Notes under the pieces: model-generated
Databases searched by the model: none
What the model was told of the DNA's origin: nothing
What the model saw: the letters and a program-made list of their open reading frames with translations, nothing else
Shown: positions 34,801 through 43,110 of the stretch, piece by piece
Position numbering within the stretch: position 1 is the stretch's first letter
Layout: every line of letters starts with the position of its first letter
Made by a program: the position numbers and the translations under genes
Assembly (NCBI GenBank): GCA_014879945.1
Contig: JACSRE010000199.1
Span: 1-64,000, forward strand
Origin: Myxococcus sp.
GTDB lineage: Bacteria; Myxococcota; Myxococcia; Myxococcales; Myxococcaceae
Direction: 5' to 3'
DNA length: 64,000 nt

Positions 34801-36281
34801 CTCGCGGCGGCCTGCGTCGGCAGCGCCGTGAAGACGGCGCCGAGCTGGCTGACGCCCTCGTCGGCCTGGAGCCCCTCGATCGAGGTGGGGTCACCGAAGC
34901 TCGACCGCAGCGCCTGCCGAGAGACGGCGGCGATCTTCGCGTCGGCCACCGTGAAGCGCCACACCTCGACCGCGCGGTGGGTGAGCGTTCGCACCTCGGG
35001 GGGCACGGCCTTCGGGTCGACGCCGGCCTCCATCATGCGGCCGCCCCCCGAGATCTCTGCCTCGTCGCGCCACACCGTCACCCGCTTCAGCAGGCCCTCG
35101 TCACCCCAGTCGATCAGCAGCCAGCTCGTCAGCTCGTAGTCGGAGCGCTCGAAGACGACCTCGACGTGCTTGGCGAAGACGCGCCGGGGCGCGACGGCCG
35201 TGCCCTCGAGGAGCCTCACGGTGGACAGCGCGGCCTCACGCGGCACCGCGCCCCGTCGAATGACGGGCTTGAGCTTGAGCTCGAGGCCGTCGGCGCGCGC
35301 CTCGAACAGCGTCACCTCGCTCGCCCGCACCAGCGCCATCACCTCGGGCAGGAGCAGATCGTCGAGCCCGTCGGGCAGCCGCACCGGCCTGGCCGAGGCC
35401 GAGAACCACCTGCCGCCCTTCGGCGACGCCATCAGCTCCCGCAGCGCCTTCAGGGCGGCGCGATCGTCGGCGTCGAACTCGGGCGGCAACACGCCGCGCT
35501 CGACCCTCACGTCGAGCTCGACGAAGGCCGGGTCGCGCTCGCCCTTGAGCCAGCCGCCCTCGCCGTTCGACTCCGACACCCGGGCGTAGCGACGGCCGAG
35601 CACCCTGACGGGCAGGTCCTTCACCCGAAAGGCGCTCGAGGCGAAGGGGTACGTCGCGGGGAGGGCGCCGAAGTACTTCGCGGCCGAGAGGCGCTCCTGC
35701 TTCCACGCGAGCATGGCCTGGCGCTTGGCGTCTTCGACGCGCTTGTCGTAGGGCACCTCGCTGTCGACGAACAGCTGCACGTCGGACAGGCAGGTGTCGC
35801 GGTACTTCGTGCCGGGCTTCACGGCGGTGACGCGCAAGGTGATTGACGCCAGCCCGCCCTTGAGCGGCACCTCGAACGTCTGCGCACCCCACCGCGGCGC
35901 GAGGGTCAACGCCTGCTGCGCGGTGATGGCCTCGGCGGCGTCGCGCACGGTCACCTCGAGGCCCGTCGGCGTGCCGTTGGCGGTGAAGAGCGCCTTCGAC
36001 TTCTGGTAGCCGGGGGTGATCACCAGCTTCAACGTCTTTGCTGCCCTCAACGCCGACACCCGTACCGACAACGACTCTCCGACACCGTCGCCGTCGACGC
36101 CCTCGACCCACGCCGTCGCCGGGTCGTCATCGAGCACGTAGGTGGGGTGGTAGTTCTCCTGGTACTTGTTCCAGTTGCTCTCGAGGAAGCTGCTGGCGGT
36201 GGCGCGCTCGGCGTGCAGCCGCTTGAAGTCGGCGAGGGCAGGCGCGGCGAGCGTCAGGGCTGCGAGGACGAGCGGTCTCAT
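34797..36281 (-). CDS. Exported protein with NADase-type glycan-binding (discoidin-like) domain
   Basis: A 494-residue product with signal peptide MRPLVLAALTLAAPALA. Residues about 25-160 carry a discoidin-like carbohydrate-binding fold: TASSFLESNWNKYQENYHP, VLDDDPATAWVEGVDGDGVGE and LKLVITPGYQKS, the pattern described as the NADase-type glycan-binding domain. The remaining 330 residues are unassigned, mixed alpha/beta. Start ATG 36281. It heads the leftward run with the pentaheme cytochrome and ABC exporter. Probably binds surface polysaccharide; no enzyme motif is visible. Confidence 0.78.
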   Translation of the reverse strand: MRPLVLAALTLAAPALADFKRLHAERATASSFLESNWNKYQENYHPTYVLDDDPATAWVEGVDGDGVGESLSVRVSALRAAKTLKLVITPGYQKSKALFTANGTPTGLEVTVRDAAEAITAQQALTLAPRWGAQTFEVPLKGGLASITLRVTAVKPGTKYRDTCLSDVQLFVDSEVPYDKRVEDAKRQAMLAWKQERLSAAKYFGALPATYPFASSAFRVKDLPVRVLGRRYARVSESNGEGGWLKGERDPAFVELDVRVERGVLPPEFDADDRAALKALRELMASPKGGRWFSASARPVRLPDGLDDLLLPEVMALVRASEVTLFEARADGLELKLKPVIRRGAVPREAALSTVRLLEGTAVAPRRVFAKHVEVVFERSDYELTSWLLIDWGDEGLLKRVTVWRDEAEISGGGRMMEAGVDPKAVPPEVRTLTHRAVEVWRFTVADAKIAAVSRQALRSSFGDPTSIEGLQADEGVSQLGAVFTALPTQAAAR

Positions 36282-36491
36282 GGCGATGACTGTAGTTGGT
36301 CGAAGATCGTCGTGGGAGCGCTGCGTCTCCCCGGCGCCCTCCCTCGGCGCCGAAGCCGGCGAGCTGCTACCGCTGCCCCCACGCCCGGCATCTCCGCCGC
36401 CGTCGAGCCAGGGCGCGGGCGAGCTGGCATGGGAGCCATCGCGGGCAGCGGGCGAGGCCCCGTGGCGGCCCCTCCGCCTACGCTTCGCTGC
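36282..36491. promoter_or_regulatory. Divergent intergenic region
   Basis: This 210-base gap between two divergently oriented genes must carry promoters for the exported protein (minus) and the CPBP protease (plus). It is Arg/Pro-codon-like GC-rich sequence without convincing promoter boxes, repeats or hairpins. Confidence 0.4.
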
Positions 36492-37394
36492 GTGAGCCAT
36501 GACCCGACGCCGGAGCCTCCGCTCGCCGCACCCACGCCGACCGCGGCCCAGCCCGTCCCAGAGGTCAAGGGCGTCTTCGCGTCGTTGATCGTCGCGACGC
36601 TCGCGCAGCTTGGCTCCAGTTGCTTCGTCGCCGCGGCGTACACGCCCACCGGCCCGGTCGAGGGCCTCACCCGCGACGAGCGGCTCGCCCGCATGCTCGC
36701 GGACCCCCAGTTCGTCGTCGTCAGCCTGGTGCTCGCCCAGGCCGCCGTCGTGCTGGCCCTCTGGAAGGCCCCTCGACGGTTCGAGTCGATTCCACCCGGC
36801 GGCATGGCGGCGCGGCTGGGCTGGTCGGAGACGGCGATTCGTTGGCGCGAGGTGGCGCTCGTCTTCGCGGGGACCCTGGCGACTGGGAGCATCGCCATCG
36901 TCCCCATCAAGCACTTGATGAAGCCAGGCGCCGGGGCGCTCGAGGCGCTGGCGACGACCGCGAATGAGGCGAGCCTCTCTCAGTTCGCGGTGCTCCTGCT
37001 CGTCGGCGCCGTCATCGCGGGCCTCGTCGAGGAGCTGCTGTTTCGCGGCCTCGTGATGCGACGGCTCGTCGAGCGGTGGGGCCCGCTCAAGGGCGTGGTG
37101 GTGACGGCGGTGCTCTTCGGCCTCTGGCACCTCGACCTCGAGCAGGGCCTCGTCGCGGCCGCGCTCGGCCTCTGGCTCGGGGTCGCCGCCCTGTGGACGC
37201 GGTCGACCGTCCCCGGGGCGCTCGCCCACATCGGCAACAACCTGGTCTCGTTCCTCGGGTCTCGCCTCTTCGAGCAGCACCCCGAAGAGACCGAGCCGCT
37301 CGCCTTCGTCGTCGGCGTCGTCGTGTTGGCCCTGTGCGCGTGGGGCCTTCGGCGGCTGACGTCGAGGTCCGCGGCGCCAGAGGTGTCCCGGTGA
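36492..37394 (+). CDS. CPBP-family intramembrane glutamic protease
   Basis: A 300-residue membrane protein; I take the GTG at 36492 (VSHDPTPEPP) because upstream sequence is shared with the divergent gene. About seven hydrophobic segments follow a Pro-rich cytoplasmic start. Catalytic motifs of the CPBP (CAAX protease/bacteriocin-processing, Abi) family are present: VEELLFRG near residue 180, FGLWHLD, and HIGNN. Bacterial members cleave membrane or lipidated peptides; the target is unknown. Confidence 0.85.
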   Translation: MSHDPTPEPPLAAPTPTAAQPVPEVKGVFASLIVATLAQLGSSCFVAAAYTPTGPVEGLTRDERLARMLADPQFVVVSLVLAQAAVVLALWKAPRRFESIPPGGMAARLGWSETAIRWREVALVFAGTLATGSIAIVPIKHLMKPGAGALEALATTANEASLSQFAVLLLVGAVIAGLVEELLFRGLVMRRLVERWGPLKGVVVTAVLFGLWHLDLEQGLVAAALGLWLGVAALWTRSTVPGALAHIGNNLVSFLGSRLFEQHPEETEPLAFVVGVVVLALCAWGLRRLTSRSAAPEVSR

Positions 37395-37614
37395 CGTTCT
37401 CGCAGCCGTCGCCCAACGGAACGTCGAAGGCCCGGCCACGGGCACCTTCTTCCTCTTGCTCTCGGCAGCGCTCGAGTTCGAGGTCGTGCTCTCGGAGCGG
37501 GCGATGTTCGGGGTCGGCGCCTCCGAAGCCTCGAGGCGCCGCCGTGCACGGCTGACGGGCGGCGCGGTCTCATGTCGATGACTGAACGTCGTCGCCGGGG
37601 CATACAGTGCCCAC
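37395..37614. other. Intergenic stretch without recognisable features
   Basis: These 220 bases lie between two same-strand genes. Neither strand shows a credible gene, hairpin or repeat. A promoter for the 37615 gene is expected but not identifiable. Confidence 0.4.
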
Positions 37615-38796
37615 ATGTCTGGCGACGCAGCGCGCGACCTCGAAGAGTGGATTCCCAGGCTCATCACCCTGTGGCGTCAGCAGCGCGCGGCGCGCACGAA
37701 GGGCCCACGCCCGCCCCCGCGCGGCCGACACGTCGAAGAGGCGCCTTCCGCGAAGCTGACGCCGCAAGAGATCAAAGAGGTGGGCGCCGGCATCAAGCGC
37801 CTCTCGCACGGGCTGACCCGCGAGCGCGAGCTGGCGGGCGCGAAGTACATGGACGACCCGGCCCTGCTCGGCGCGTACCTGTTGTTCTACTGGCCGGTCT
37901 CGTACGCACAGTCGCGGTCGCTGCTGTCCGAGCTCCCCGCGCGGCCCCGCTCGTTGCTCGACCTCGGCTCGGGCCCCGGCCCGCTCGCCTTCGCGGGCAT
38001 CGACGCCGGCGCGAGAGAGACGATCGCCGCCGATCGCAGCAAGCCCGCGCTCGAGCTGGCCCGACAGCTCGCCATCGCGTCGTCGGAGTCTCTCGGGACG
38101 CGCGAGTGGAGCCCCGAGCGCCCGCTCCCCGAGGGCACCTTCGACGTCATCACCATGGGCCACGTGCTCAACGAGCTCTTCGCCGGTGACGTCGAGAAGC
38201 GCGCGGCCCTGGTCGAGCGGGTGCTCGAGCGGCTCAAGCCCGGTGGCTCGCTGGTGGTGATGGAGCCGGCGCTCCGCGACACCTCACGCGCGCTGCTCCA
38301 GGTGCGCGACGTGTTGGTGGCGAAGGGCTACGCGGTGCGCGCGCCCTGCCTGTTCCGCGGCGCCTGCCCTGCCCTCATCAAGCCCTCGGACTGGTGCCAC
38401 GCCGAGCGGCCGTGGCGAATGCCCGCGCTGACCGAGGCGCTCGCGCGCTCCGCTAGCCTGCACAAGGAGTCGCTCAAGATGAGCTACCTGGTGCTGGCCC
38501 CGAAGGGCGAGGCGTGGGCCGAGCCGCCGAAGGGGCGCGTGCTGCGCATCGTCTCCGAGGCGCTCGAGGGCAAGGGGCGGCAGCGCTTCATGGGCTGTGG
38601 GCCCGAGGGCCGCATCGGGCTGGCCCTGCAGGACAAGCACCGCAACCCGGGCAACGAGAAGTTCTTCCACCTGCAGCGCGGCGAGGTGATTCGCATCGGC
38701 GGCGTGCTCGAGGAGAAGGGCGACGGCGCGGGCCTGTCTGATCAATCGACCGTCGAGCTCGTCGCGCGCGCTGGGCAAGCGGTGCCGAAGCCGTGA
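37615..38796 (+). CDS. Rsm22-like (METTL17-family) methyltransferase
   Basis: A 393-residue protein with the Rossmann SAM-binding motif LLDLGSGPGPLAFAG (about residue 115), the HVLNELF segment, and a Cys/His cluster CLFRGACPAL...DWCHAERPW (about 245-265) that marks the Rsm22 family. Mitochondrial homologues bind the small ribosomal subunit and carry Fe-S clusters. Bacterial members are presumed ribosome-related methyltransferases. An extra C-terminal beta domain (from about 300) contains GCGPEGRIGLALQDK. Its stop overlaps the next gene's GTG. Confidence 0.85.
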   Translation: MSGDAARDLEEWIPRLITLWRQQRAARTKGPRPPPRGRHVEEAPSAKLTPQEIKEVGAGIKRLSHGLTRERELAGAKYMDDPALLGAYLLFYWPVSYAQSRSLLSELPARPRSLLDLGSGPGPLAFAGIDAGARETIAADRSKPALELARQLAIASSESLGTREWSPERPLPEGTFDVITMGHVLNELFAGDVEKRAALVERVLERLKPGGSLVVMEPALRDTSRALLQVRDVLVAKGYAVRAPCLFRGACPALIKPSDWCHAERPWRMPALTEALARSASLHKESLKMSYLVLAPKGEAWAEPPKGRVLRIVSEALEGKGRQRFMGCGPEGRIGLALQDKHRNPGNEKFFHLQRGEVIRIGGVLEEKGDGAGLSDQSTVELVARAGQAVPKP

Positions 38797-39464
38797 CGAC
38801 CCACGAGAAGTGGATCATCGACGAGTCGGCGATGGGGCTGCGCGACTTCGCCGATCGGTACCGCTTCGGCGGCGAGGGCCCGGCGCCCTTCGTCCACTAC
38901 ACCGGTGGCAGCATCACCTGGCAGGCGCACCAGGAGCGCTTTCAGACCGAGCCGACCGCGATCGTGAACGAGTTCCGCGGGGCCTGGGAGCGCAGCGGCG
39001 TGCCGCGCGTCGACCTCGTCGTCTCCTCCGCGCCGCCGCCGGGGAAGGCGCCCCGCCCCGAGCCGCTCGAGTCCTTCCTCGAGTATGTGATGGACCAGCT
39101 GGTGCCGAAGGTGGCCGAGAAGCCGACCGGCTACGGGTTCGTCGGCTACTCCCTGGGCGGCTCGTTCGCCACCTACCTGGCGGGCGTGACGGTGCGCGCC
39201 CGCGGGCTGGCGGTCTTCGGTGGGGCGGGCGTCGTCGAGGCGGCGCGCGAGGTGAGGCCGGTGCTGGCGAAAGACCTGGCGACCGCGCTGTTCCGCAACG
39301 AGGAGGACCCGCTCCAGGACCCGGCGACCGCGGCCCCGCAGCTGCCGCCTGGCTACCACCCGCGCGCGATGGCGCGTCGGGCGGGCGCTCACCCCTTCGC
39401 CGAGTACGCCAGCAACGGCACCGTGGCCGACGCCTTCGCCTTCGTGCTCGGCAGGCTGCGGTGA
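38793..39464 (+). CDS. Alpha/beta-hydrolase-like protein
   Basis: A 223-residue protein with one clear catalytic feature, the nucleophile elbow VGYSLGGSFA (Ser near residue 117), and a possible catalytic His in AGAHPFAEYASNGT near the C-terminus. It lacks a signal peptide. The GTG start overlaps the stop of the Rsm22-like gene, so the two are coupled, suggesting a related task, but no substrate can be named. Confidence 0.7.
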   Translation: MTTHEKWIIDESAMGLRDFADRYRFGGEGPAPFVHYTGGSITWQAHQERFQTEPTAIVNEFRGAWERSGVPRVDLVVSSAPPPGKAPRPEPLESFLEYVMDQLVPKVAEKPTGYGFVGYSLGGSFATYLAGVTVRARGLAVFGGAGVVEAAREVRPVLAKDLATALFRNEEDPLQDPATAAPQLPPGYHPRAMARRAGAHPFAEYASNGTVADAFAFVLGRLR

Positions 39465-39543
39465 GCCGTCGCTGCCCCGGGTCGAGGACCCTGCGCGGTC
39501 CGTGCCCTTCACCTTCGTGCTCTGGCGCGCCGCGGGTAGGCCG

Positions 39544-41235
39544 TCACTGCCCGAGCGCCGCGCGCGCCTCATCGGCGTAGCGGCCCTTCGGCCACGCCTC
39601 GAGGTACTTGGCGTACTCGCTCATGGCCTGACGAGGCCGCAGCTCCGCCTCGAAGCAGCGGGCCCGGAGCACCCGCGCGCGCTGGGCCGCGTCGCGAGAC
39701 TCGAGCACGAGGTCTTCCAGGCCGGGGAGGAAGCGCTCGCAGCCGCCCTTCTCGAGGCTCGCCTCGGCCTTCTCGAGGAAGAGCTCCTCGAGCGACTTCG
39801 AGGGGCCACGCGGCGTGACGGGGCGGGCGGGCGCGTGGGCCGCCTCTGGCTCGAGCGAAGGGACTACCAACATCGGGGGCAGCGGCGCTGCGCGCGCGGG
39901 GCTCGGCAGCGTCGCCCACTCCGACTCCTCGCTCGCCGCGATGTCTCCCGACTTCAACGGCGCCGAGCTGGGTCCCGACGACGAGCCGGGTACGGACAGC
40001 GAGCCCGGTCCCGACACCGAGCCGGGCGCCTTCTCCGACGGCCCCGGGCCGGGAGCCAGCTCCACCGGCCGAGGCGACTCGACCCGCGGAGGCACGCCGC
40101 GCGTGAAGCCACCGGCCAACGAGGGGAACACGGTGCCCGGGCCATCCCACGGCTCGTCCGCCTGTGGCTGGCCCTCGGCTGTGGGGGCCGGGGTCGGCGC
40201 CACCATCGCCTCGGGCTCCACCACCCGCGCCTTCGACTCTTCAGGCGTCAGCCGCGGCAGCGCCCCGGGCGCCGCACGCGGGCCTGCTCCTCCCCCCTTC
40301 GCGGCCACGACGGCCACCTGCTGCTCCGCGCTCGACACCGCTTCGGCGAGGCCCTGCACCTCGTTCAGCTCGCGCTCCAACGCCGGCGTCAACGCGCGCA
40401 GCTTGGCCTTGCCTCGCGGGTCGATGAGCAGGCGCTGCCCCGCCACCACGCTCGCCTGCCCTGCCTCGCCCGAGGCCACCCGCACCGCGCCCTCCGACAC
40501 CGCCACCTCGACGCCCTCGGGCCCGTTCGAGACCGAGAAGACGGTGCCCACGACGTAGACCGCCACGTCACCGGCGTGCACGACGAAGCGCCGGCGCGCC
40601 GCGTGAGACGCCCGCACCGCGATGCGGCCGCGGCTCACCGTCAAGGCGACGTCGTCGGGCTCGGCGCGGGTCAACGCGAACTGCGTCGCCGCCGACACCC
40701 GCAGGTGGCTCGAGTCGGGGAGGTGCATGAAGGCCCGCCCCGCGACGCCGGTGCGCAGCACGTCGCCGCTCTCCAACCGCGCGCCCGCCACCACCGGCTC
40801 CGACTCGGCCGACACCCGCGTCAGCCCGCGCGCGACCTCGACGCGAATCGTCTTCGGCGCCTCGACCTCGACGAGCGGCGGCTCCGACGGGAGCGCGCTG
40901 TCCCCCTGCGGTGAGGCCGGCCACAGCAGCACGGTGAGCGCCGCCGCGACGGCCACCAGGCTGCCCGCGGCGGCCCACGGCATCCACCTCGGCCGGGCCA
41001 GCGCGCGCATGCGCTTCTCGACCAGGGCGCCCACCCGCGCGTCGGTCTGCGCCCAGTCGAGCGAAGGCGCGCTCAGCCGCGCGGTCGAAAGCGCCCGCCG
41101 CGCCAGGCGCACCGCCTCGAGGGAGTCGGTGCACTCCGGGCAGTCCGACAGGTGCAGCTCGACGTAGCGCTTGTCCTCGAGGTCGAGCTCGTCGGCGGCG
41201 AGCGCCCACAGCCGCTCCGTCTCGTGGCGCATCAT
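39544..41235 (-). CDS. FecR-domain transmembrane anti-sigma/regulator
   Basis: A 563-residue protein. Residues 1-45 hold a zinc-finger anti-sigma motif (HLSDCPECTDSL), a membrane helix lies near 85-105 (WAAAGSLVAVAAALTVLLW), a FecR-type beta domain at about 130-250 (GDVLRTGVAGRAFMHLPDSS, VVGTVFSVSN), then a long Pro/Gly/Ser-rich low-complexity linker. It ends with a helical TPR-like tail (EYAKYLEAWPKGRYADEARAAL). The ATG overlaps the sigma factor stop (ATGA). It probably holds the ECF sigma factor at the membrane and releases it on an envelope signal. Confidence 0.87.
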   Translation of the reverse strand: MMRHETERLWALAADELDLEDKRYVELHLSDCPECTDSLEAVRLARRALSTARLSAPSLDWAQTDARVGALVEKRMRALARPRWMPWAAAGSLVAVAAALTVLLWPASPQGDSALPSEPPLVEVEAPKTIRVEVARGLTRVSAESEPVVAGARLESGDVLRTGVAGRAFMHLPDSSHLRVSAATQFALTRAEPDDVALTVSRGRIAVRASHAARRRFVVHAGDVAVYVVGTVFSVSNGPEGVEVAVSEGAVRVASGEAGQASVVAGQRLLIDPRGKAKLRALTPALERELNEVQGLAEAVSSAEQQVAVVAAKGGGAGPRAAPGALPRLTPEESKARVVEPEAMVAPTPAPTAEGQPQADEPWDGPGTVFPSLAGGFTRGVPPRVESPRPVELAPGPGPSEKAPGSVSGPGSLSVPGSSSGPSSAPLKSGDIAASEESEWATLPSPARAAPLPPMLVVPSLEPEAAHAPARPVTPRGPSKSLEELFLEKAEASLEKGGCERFLPGLEDLVLESRDAAQRARVLRARCFEAELRPRQAMSEYAKYLEAWPKGRYADEARAALGQ

Positions 41236-41855
41236 GACGACACCAAAGCGTCGTGAACGAGGGCCTTCATCGCGCGGGTGAAGTCGAGCCGCGCGCTGTG
41301 CAGGCGGGAGCGCACGGTGTTGTACGAGGCGCCAACCGCCTGGGCGATCTCCTCGGGGCCCATGCCGCACAGCTCGTGGTACACGAACACGACGCGCTTC
41401 TTCGCCGACAGCGTCTCGAGCGCCCGGTGCACCAGCCGCGTCGCCTGCGCCTGCTGGGCCGCGCGCTCGGGGTCGGCGCCCTGAAAGAGCTGCTCCGGCA
41501 CCTCGTCGCTCAGGTCTTCACGTCGCCGCCGCCACCAGCGCAGGTGCATCAGCGCCACGTTCCCGCACACCCGGTAGAGGAAGGTCTTGAACTGCGACTC
41601 TCCGCGAAACGCCGGCACCGCGCGCAGCAGCCGCACGTAGGTCTCCTGCACCAGGTCGTCGAGATCGTTCCGCCGGCCGGTGAGGTGAAAGAGCGTGCGG
41701 GCCACGTCATCGCGGGTGAGGCGGTACAGCTCCTCGAACGCCAGCGCGTCGTCGGCCTTGATGCGCTCGACCAACCGCAGGAGCCGCGCCTCTCCATGGC
41801 CAGTGGGAGGGGGCGTCGGGACCAGCCTCGGCATCGGGAGCGCGTCTGCGGTCAT
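41232..41855 (-). CDS. ECF-type RNA polymerase sigma factor
   Basis: The 207-residue protein has region 2 (LAFEELYRLTRDDVARTLFHLT, then DDLVQETYVRLLRAV) and region 4 (LSAKKRVVFVYHELCGMGPEEIAQAVG with SYNTVRSRLHSARL), the usual sigma-70 family ECF layout. A helix at FLYRVCGNVALMHLRWWRRRR is typical of region 2.4. I choose ATG 41855; another in-frame ATG lies nine codons upstream. Translationally coupled to its FecR-type anti-sigma partner, and likely autoregulated from the 165-base upstream gap. Confidence 0.93.
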   Translation of the reverse strand: MTADALPMPRLVPTPPPTGHGEARLLRLVERIKADDALAFEELYRLTRDDVARTLFHLTGRRNDLDDLVQETYVRLLRAVPAFRGESQFKTFLYRVCGNVALMHLRWWRRRREDLSDEVPEQLFQGADPERAAQQAQATRLVHRALETLSAKKRVVFVYHELCGMGPEEIAQAVGASYNTVRSRLHSARLDFTRAMKALVHDALVSS

Positions 41856-42020
41856 CTGGGGTCTCCGGGCGAACACCTCCATCGGTTGCCGGTGCGCCCC
41901 GAAGTGATCGACGGCCCTGCAGCGCGCGGTCCCAACGCGCCCGACGATCAGTTCCGAAGCACCCGGCAACGAAGTCTGTGCGTGCGCCGATGAGCGCGCC
42001 ATTGACCGGGAAAGAACGCC

Positions 42021-43010
42021 ATGAACGCGCAGAGACTCCGAACCCTGATGCTGCTCACCGTGCCCCTGCTCGTCACCAGCGGGTGCACCATCATCGACTA
42101 CGACGACGCCTACGCCGACTGCACCTTCGGGTGTCCGGGGGCGACCTGCTCAGGCAACGACGAGTGTCACTCGACCTGCTCGTGCTCCGCGGGGCGCTGT
42201 ACGCCCAAGCCGCGCTGCACCACCACCGCGCAGTGCGCCAGCGGCAGCTCGTGCGTCTCGGGCCGCTGCGTCGCGGCCTGCACCCAGAACAGTGACTGCT
42301 CGACGGGCAACTTCTGCCTCGCCGGCACCTGCCGCGCCGTTCCTGATGGCGCGCGCACCTGCAGCTCGAACGCCCAGTGCGGCCTCGACCCCTGCATCAA
42401 CGGCTACTGCGTGCGCCCCTGCTCGAGCGCCACCGACTGCGGCGGCGCGCTCGTCTGCGCCAACGGCTTCTGCGCCAACCCGCCCGCGACTGACGGCGGC
42501 GCGGGTGGCGGCGCGGCGAACACCGGCGGCGGCACGGCGAACACCGGCGGCGGCGCGGCGAACACCGGCGGCGGCGCGGCCAACACCGGCGGCGGCGCGG
42601 CGAACACCGGCGGCGGCGCGGCGAACACCGGCGGCGGCGCGGCCTCGAGCGACGCCGGGGTGCCCACGACGTGCACCTTCAACGCCGACTGCGGCGTCGG
42701 CGCGTGGTGCGTGAACGCCAGGTGCCTCTTCGGCTGCTCGGCCGACACCGACTGCACCACCGGTAACTCGTGCCAGGGCGGCCTCTGCAAGCCCCGCCCG
42801 GCCGGCACCTGCAGCACCTCGGCCCACTGCACCACCGGCCAGGACTGCGTCAACGGCGCGTGCGCCACCAGCTGCACCAGCCAGGCGACCTGCACCGGCG
42901 CCACGGTGTGCCGCATCGGCTACTGCCTGCCGCCTGCCACCAGCGTCTGCACCACCAACTGCGACTGCCCCACCAGCCAGCGGTGCGTGATGGGCACCTG
43001 CCAGCCGTGA
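42021..43010 (+). CDS. Cys-rich repeat lipoprotein with AANTGGG linker
   Basis: A 329-residue lipoprotein (lipobox VTSGC, Cys22). Two Cys-rich blocks (about 33-150 and 215-329) are built from Dickkopf-like units of the pattern CTxxxxCxxGxxCxxGxC, very common in Myxococcota cell-surface proteins. They are joined by a Gly/Ala/Asn/Thr linker of six heptads (AANTGGG). Many disulfides are expected. Surface exposure and adhesion are plausible but unproven. Two strong hairpins follow the gene. Confidence 0.85.
   Translation: MNAQRLRTLMLLTVPLLVTSGCTIIDYDDAYADCTFGCPGATCSGNDECHSTCSCSAGRCTPKPRCTTTAQCASGSSCVSGRCVAACTQNSDCSTGNFCLAGTCRAVPDGARTCSSNAQCGLDPCINGYCVRPCSSATDCGGALVCANGFCANPPATDGGAGGGAANTGGGTANTGGGAANTGGGAANTGGGAANTGGGAANTGGGAASSDAGVPTTCTFNADCGVGAWCVNARCLFGCSADTDCTTGNSCQGGLCKPRPAGTCSTSAHCTTGQDCVNGACATSCTSQATCTGATVCRIGYCLPPATSVCTTNCDCPTSQRCVMGTCQP
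42513..42638 (+). repeat. 21-bp coding tandem repeat (six units)
   Basis: Six in-frame 21-bp units encode AANTGGG (second unit TANTGGG) within the Cys-rich lipoprotein. Units differ by only one or two bases, so copy number may vary by slippage, which would change the length of the surface linker without breaking the frame. Confidence 0.9.
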
Positions 43011-43022
43011 CGCGCCCCCTCT

Positions 43023-43094
43023 GACGCGGGCCTTCCCTCCCCCTGCCCGCGTCGTTCGAGCCGCCTGAGAGAGCCTCCGCGCTCCCTCAGGCGG
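43023..43094. terminator. Two consecutive strong hairpins between convergent genes
   Basis: First stem: GACGCGGGC (43023-43031) with GCCCGCGTC (43045-43053). Second stem: CCGCCTGAG (43061-43069) with CTCAGGCGG (43086-43094), followed on the plus strand by TTCGTCTTTG. Both have nine perfect pairs. They lie between the stops of the Cys-rich lipoprotein and the M20 peptidase, so they probably terminate transcription from both sides. Confidence 0.7.
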
Positions 43095-43110
43095 TTCGTC
43101 TTTGTGGCGC

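Noticed and set aside
36296-37555. Long shadow frames around the CPBP gene, and extension of CPBP upstream to 36147
   Set aside because: The extension runs into the divergent gene's coding sequence and the translation there is not protein-like; GTG 36492 fits the end of the intergenic gap.
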